From Radicibacter daui (GTDB lineage: Bacteria > Pseudomonadota > Alphaproteobacteria > Radicibacterales > Radicibacteraceae): a stretch of DNA of 64,000 bases. The notes under the pieces were generated by a model. It did not search any database. It worked only from the letters and a program-made list of their open reading frames with translations, and was not told the DNA's origin. The first letter of the stretch is position 1. Each line of letters starts with the position of its first letter. The stretch is taken from the NCBI GenBank assembly GCA_030657355.1, contig CP131056.1, positions 2,190,501 to 2,254,500 on the forward strand. Reading direction: 5' to 3'. The position numbers and the translations under genes were made by a program. Below, piece after piece: positions 63,435 to 64,000 of the stretch.

Positions 63435-64000
63435 CATTCTCATCGTCGACGATGAGGCGGACATTCGCTCTCTCATATCGGGGATTCTCGACGACGAAGG
63501 CTATTCCACGCGGCAGGCCGGCGATGCCGACCAGGCGCTGGAGGCGCTGCGCACACGCGTGCCGGCGATGGTCATTCTCGATATCTGGCTGATCGGCAGC
63601 CGGCTTGACGGGCTTGGCATCCTGGATGAAATCCAGCGCCTTTATCCCGGCCTGCCGGTGGTGATGATCAGTGGCCACGGCACCATCGAGACTGCCGTCT
63701 CTGCCATCCAGCGCGGGGCTTACGACTTCATCGAAAAGCCGTTCAAGTCCGACCGGCTGCTGCTGATGGTCGAGCGCGCCATCGAGGCTGCGCGGCTTCG
63801 CCGCGAGAATGCCGAGCTCAAGCTGCGCGCCGGTACGGATGACGAGCTGACCGGCAAGTCCGCCGGTATCCAGCAGGTGCGCCAGCAGGTGGACAAGGTG
63901 GCGCCGACCGGCAGCCGCGTGCTGATCACCGGCGAGGCCGGCGTGGGCAAGGAAGTGGTTGCCCGCATGATCCACACCCGCTCGCGCCGGGTCGAGGGGC
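63424..64000 (+). CDS. ntrX: Response regulator NtrX (partial, runs off the window)
   Basis: The first 192 codons, starting at ATG 63424 within the end of ntrY. The receiver domain (MSHDILIVDDEADIRSLIS) has phospho-acceptor Asp53 in VILDIWLIGSRLDG, with MISGHGTIETAVSAIQRGAYDFIEKPF typical of NtrX. A sigma-54-type AAA+ domain follows with Walker A GEAGVGKE near residue 176. The C-terminal part lies beyond the window. Overlap with ntrY indicates coupled translation. Confidence 0.94.
   Translation, partial: MSHDILIVDDEADIRSLISGILDDEGYSTRQAGDADQALEALRTRVPAMVILDIWLIGSRLDGLGILDEIQRLYPGLPVVMISGHGTIETAVSAIQRGAYDFIEKPFKSDRLLLMVERAIEAARLRRENAELKLRAGTDDELTGKSAGIQQVRQQVDKVAPTGSRVLITGEAGVGKEVVARMIHTRSRRVEG

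Overview
The window is ordinary, densely packed chromosomal DNA from a high-GC alphaproteobacterium, most like the Rhodospirillales. The evidence is gene content and order: a fused IspDF, an E1-beta pyruvate dehydrogenase subunit with its own lipoyl domain, a ProRS of about 437 residues, an LexA box of the alphaproteobacterial GTTC-N7-GTTC type, and a dusB-ntrB-ntrC-ntrY-ntrX nitrogen-control block. I see no insertion sequences, phage genes, CRISPR arrays, tRNAs or rRNAs. Codon use looks uniform throughout.

Layout. 1-8.5 kb: the 3' end of a probable RNase J gene, a DUF1467 membrane protein, a candidate small RNA, a small exported protein of unknown function, proS, the lipoprotein exporter genes lolC-lolD, and dnaE. 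8.6-22.4 kb, all on +: rpsB, tsf, pyrH, frr, uppS, cdsA, dxr, rseP, bamA, skp, lpxD, fabZ, lpxA, lpxB, joining translation, isoprenoid and phospholipid precursors, outer-membrane assembly and lipid A synthesis. lpxI, often found between lpxA and lpxB in this class, is absent.

22.5-38.7 kb: gltA and gltX on -, comEC on +, then on - lexA with its SOS box and a tightly overlapping trpG-trpD-trpC-moaC-moeA-GNAT run. A divergent polysaccharide deacetylase-like gene (+) follows, then trpE and ppiD (-). 38.8-52.8 kb, all on +: tpiA, secG, pyrG, kdsA, a DinB-family gene, eno, ftsB, pdhA, pdhB, pdhC, lpd, lipA and a COQ10/START-domain gene. The glycolytic end (eno) leads into the complete pyruvate dehydrogenase complex and the lipoate synthase that matures it.

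52.9-57.2 kb is the more variable part: an SDR-fold protein lacking all three classical catalytic residues, an RsbQ/KAI2-type alpha/beta hydrolase, a GIY-YIG domain protein, pncC, pgpA and ispDF. 57.4-64 kb holds dusB-ntrB-ntrC and ntrY-ntrX, two linked two-component systems; ntrX runs off the end.

I did not find a clearly new biological system. The best leads are the structured candidate sRNA at about 678-842, the active-site-degenerate SDR, the missing lpxI, the lexA terminator embedded in the comEC reading frame, and the hairpin-rich leaders before lipA, secG and rpsB. No database or folding program was available, so family names rest on recognition of motifs and gene order.
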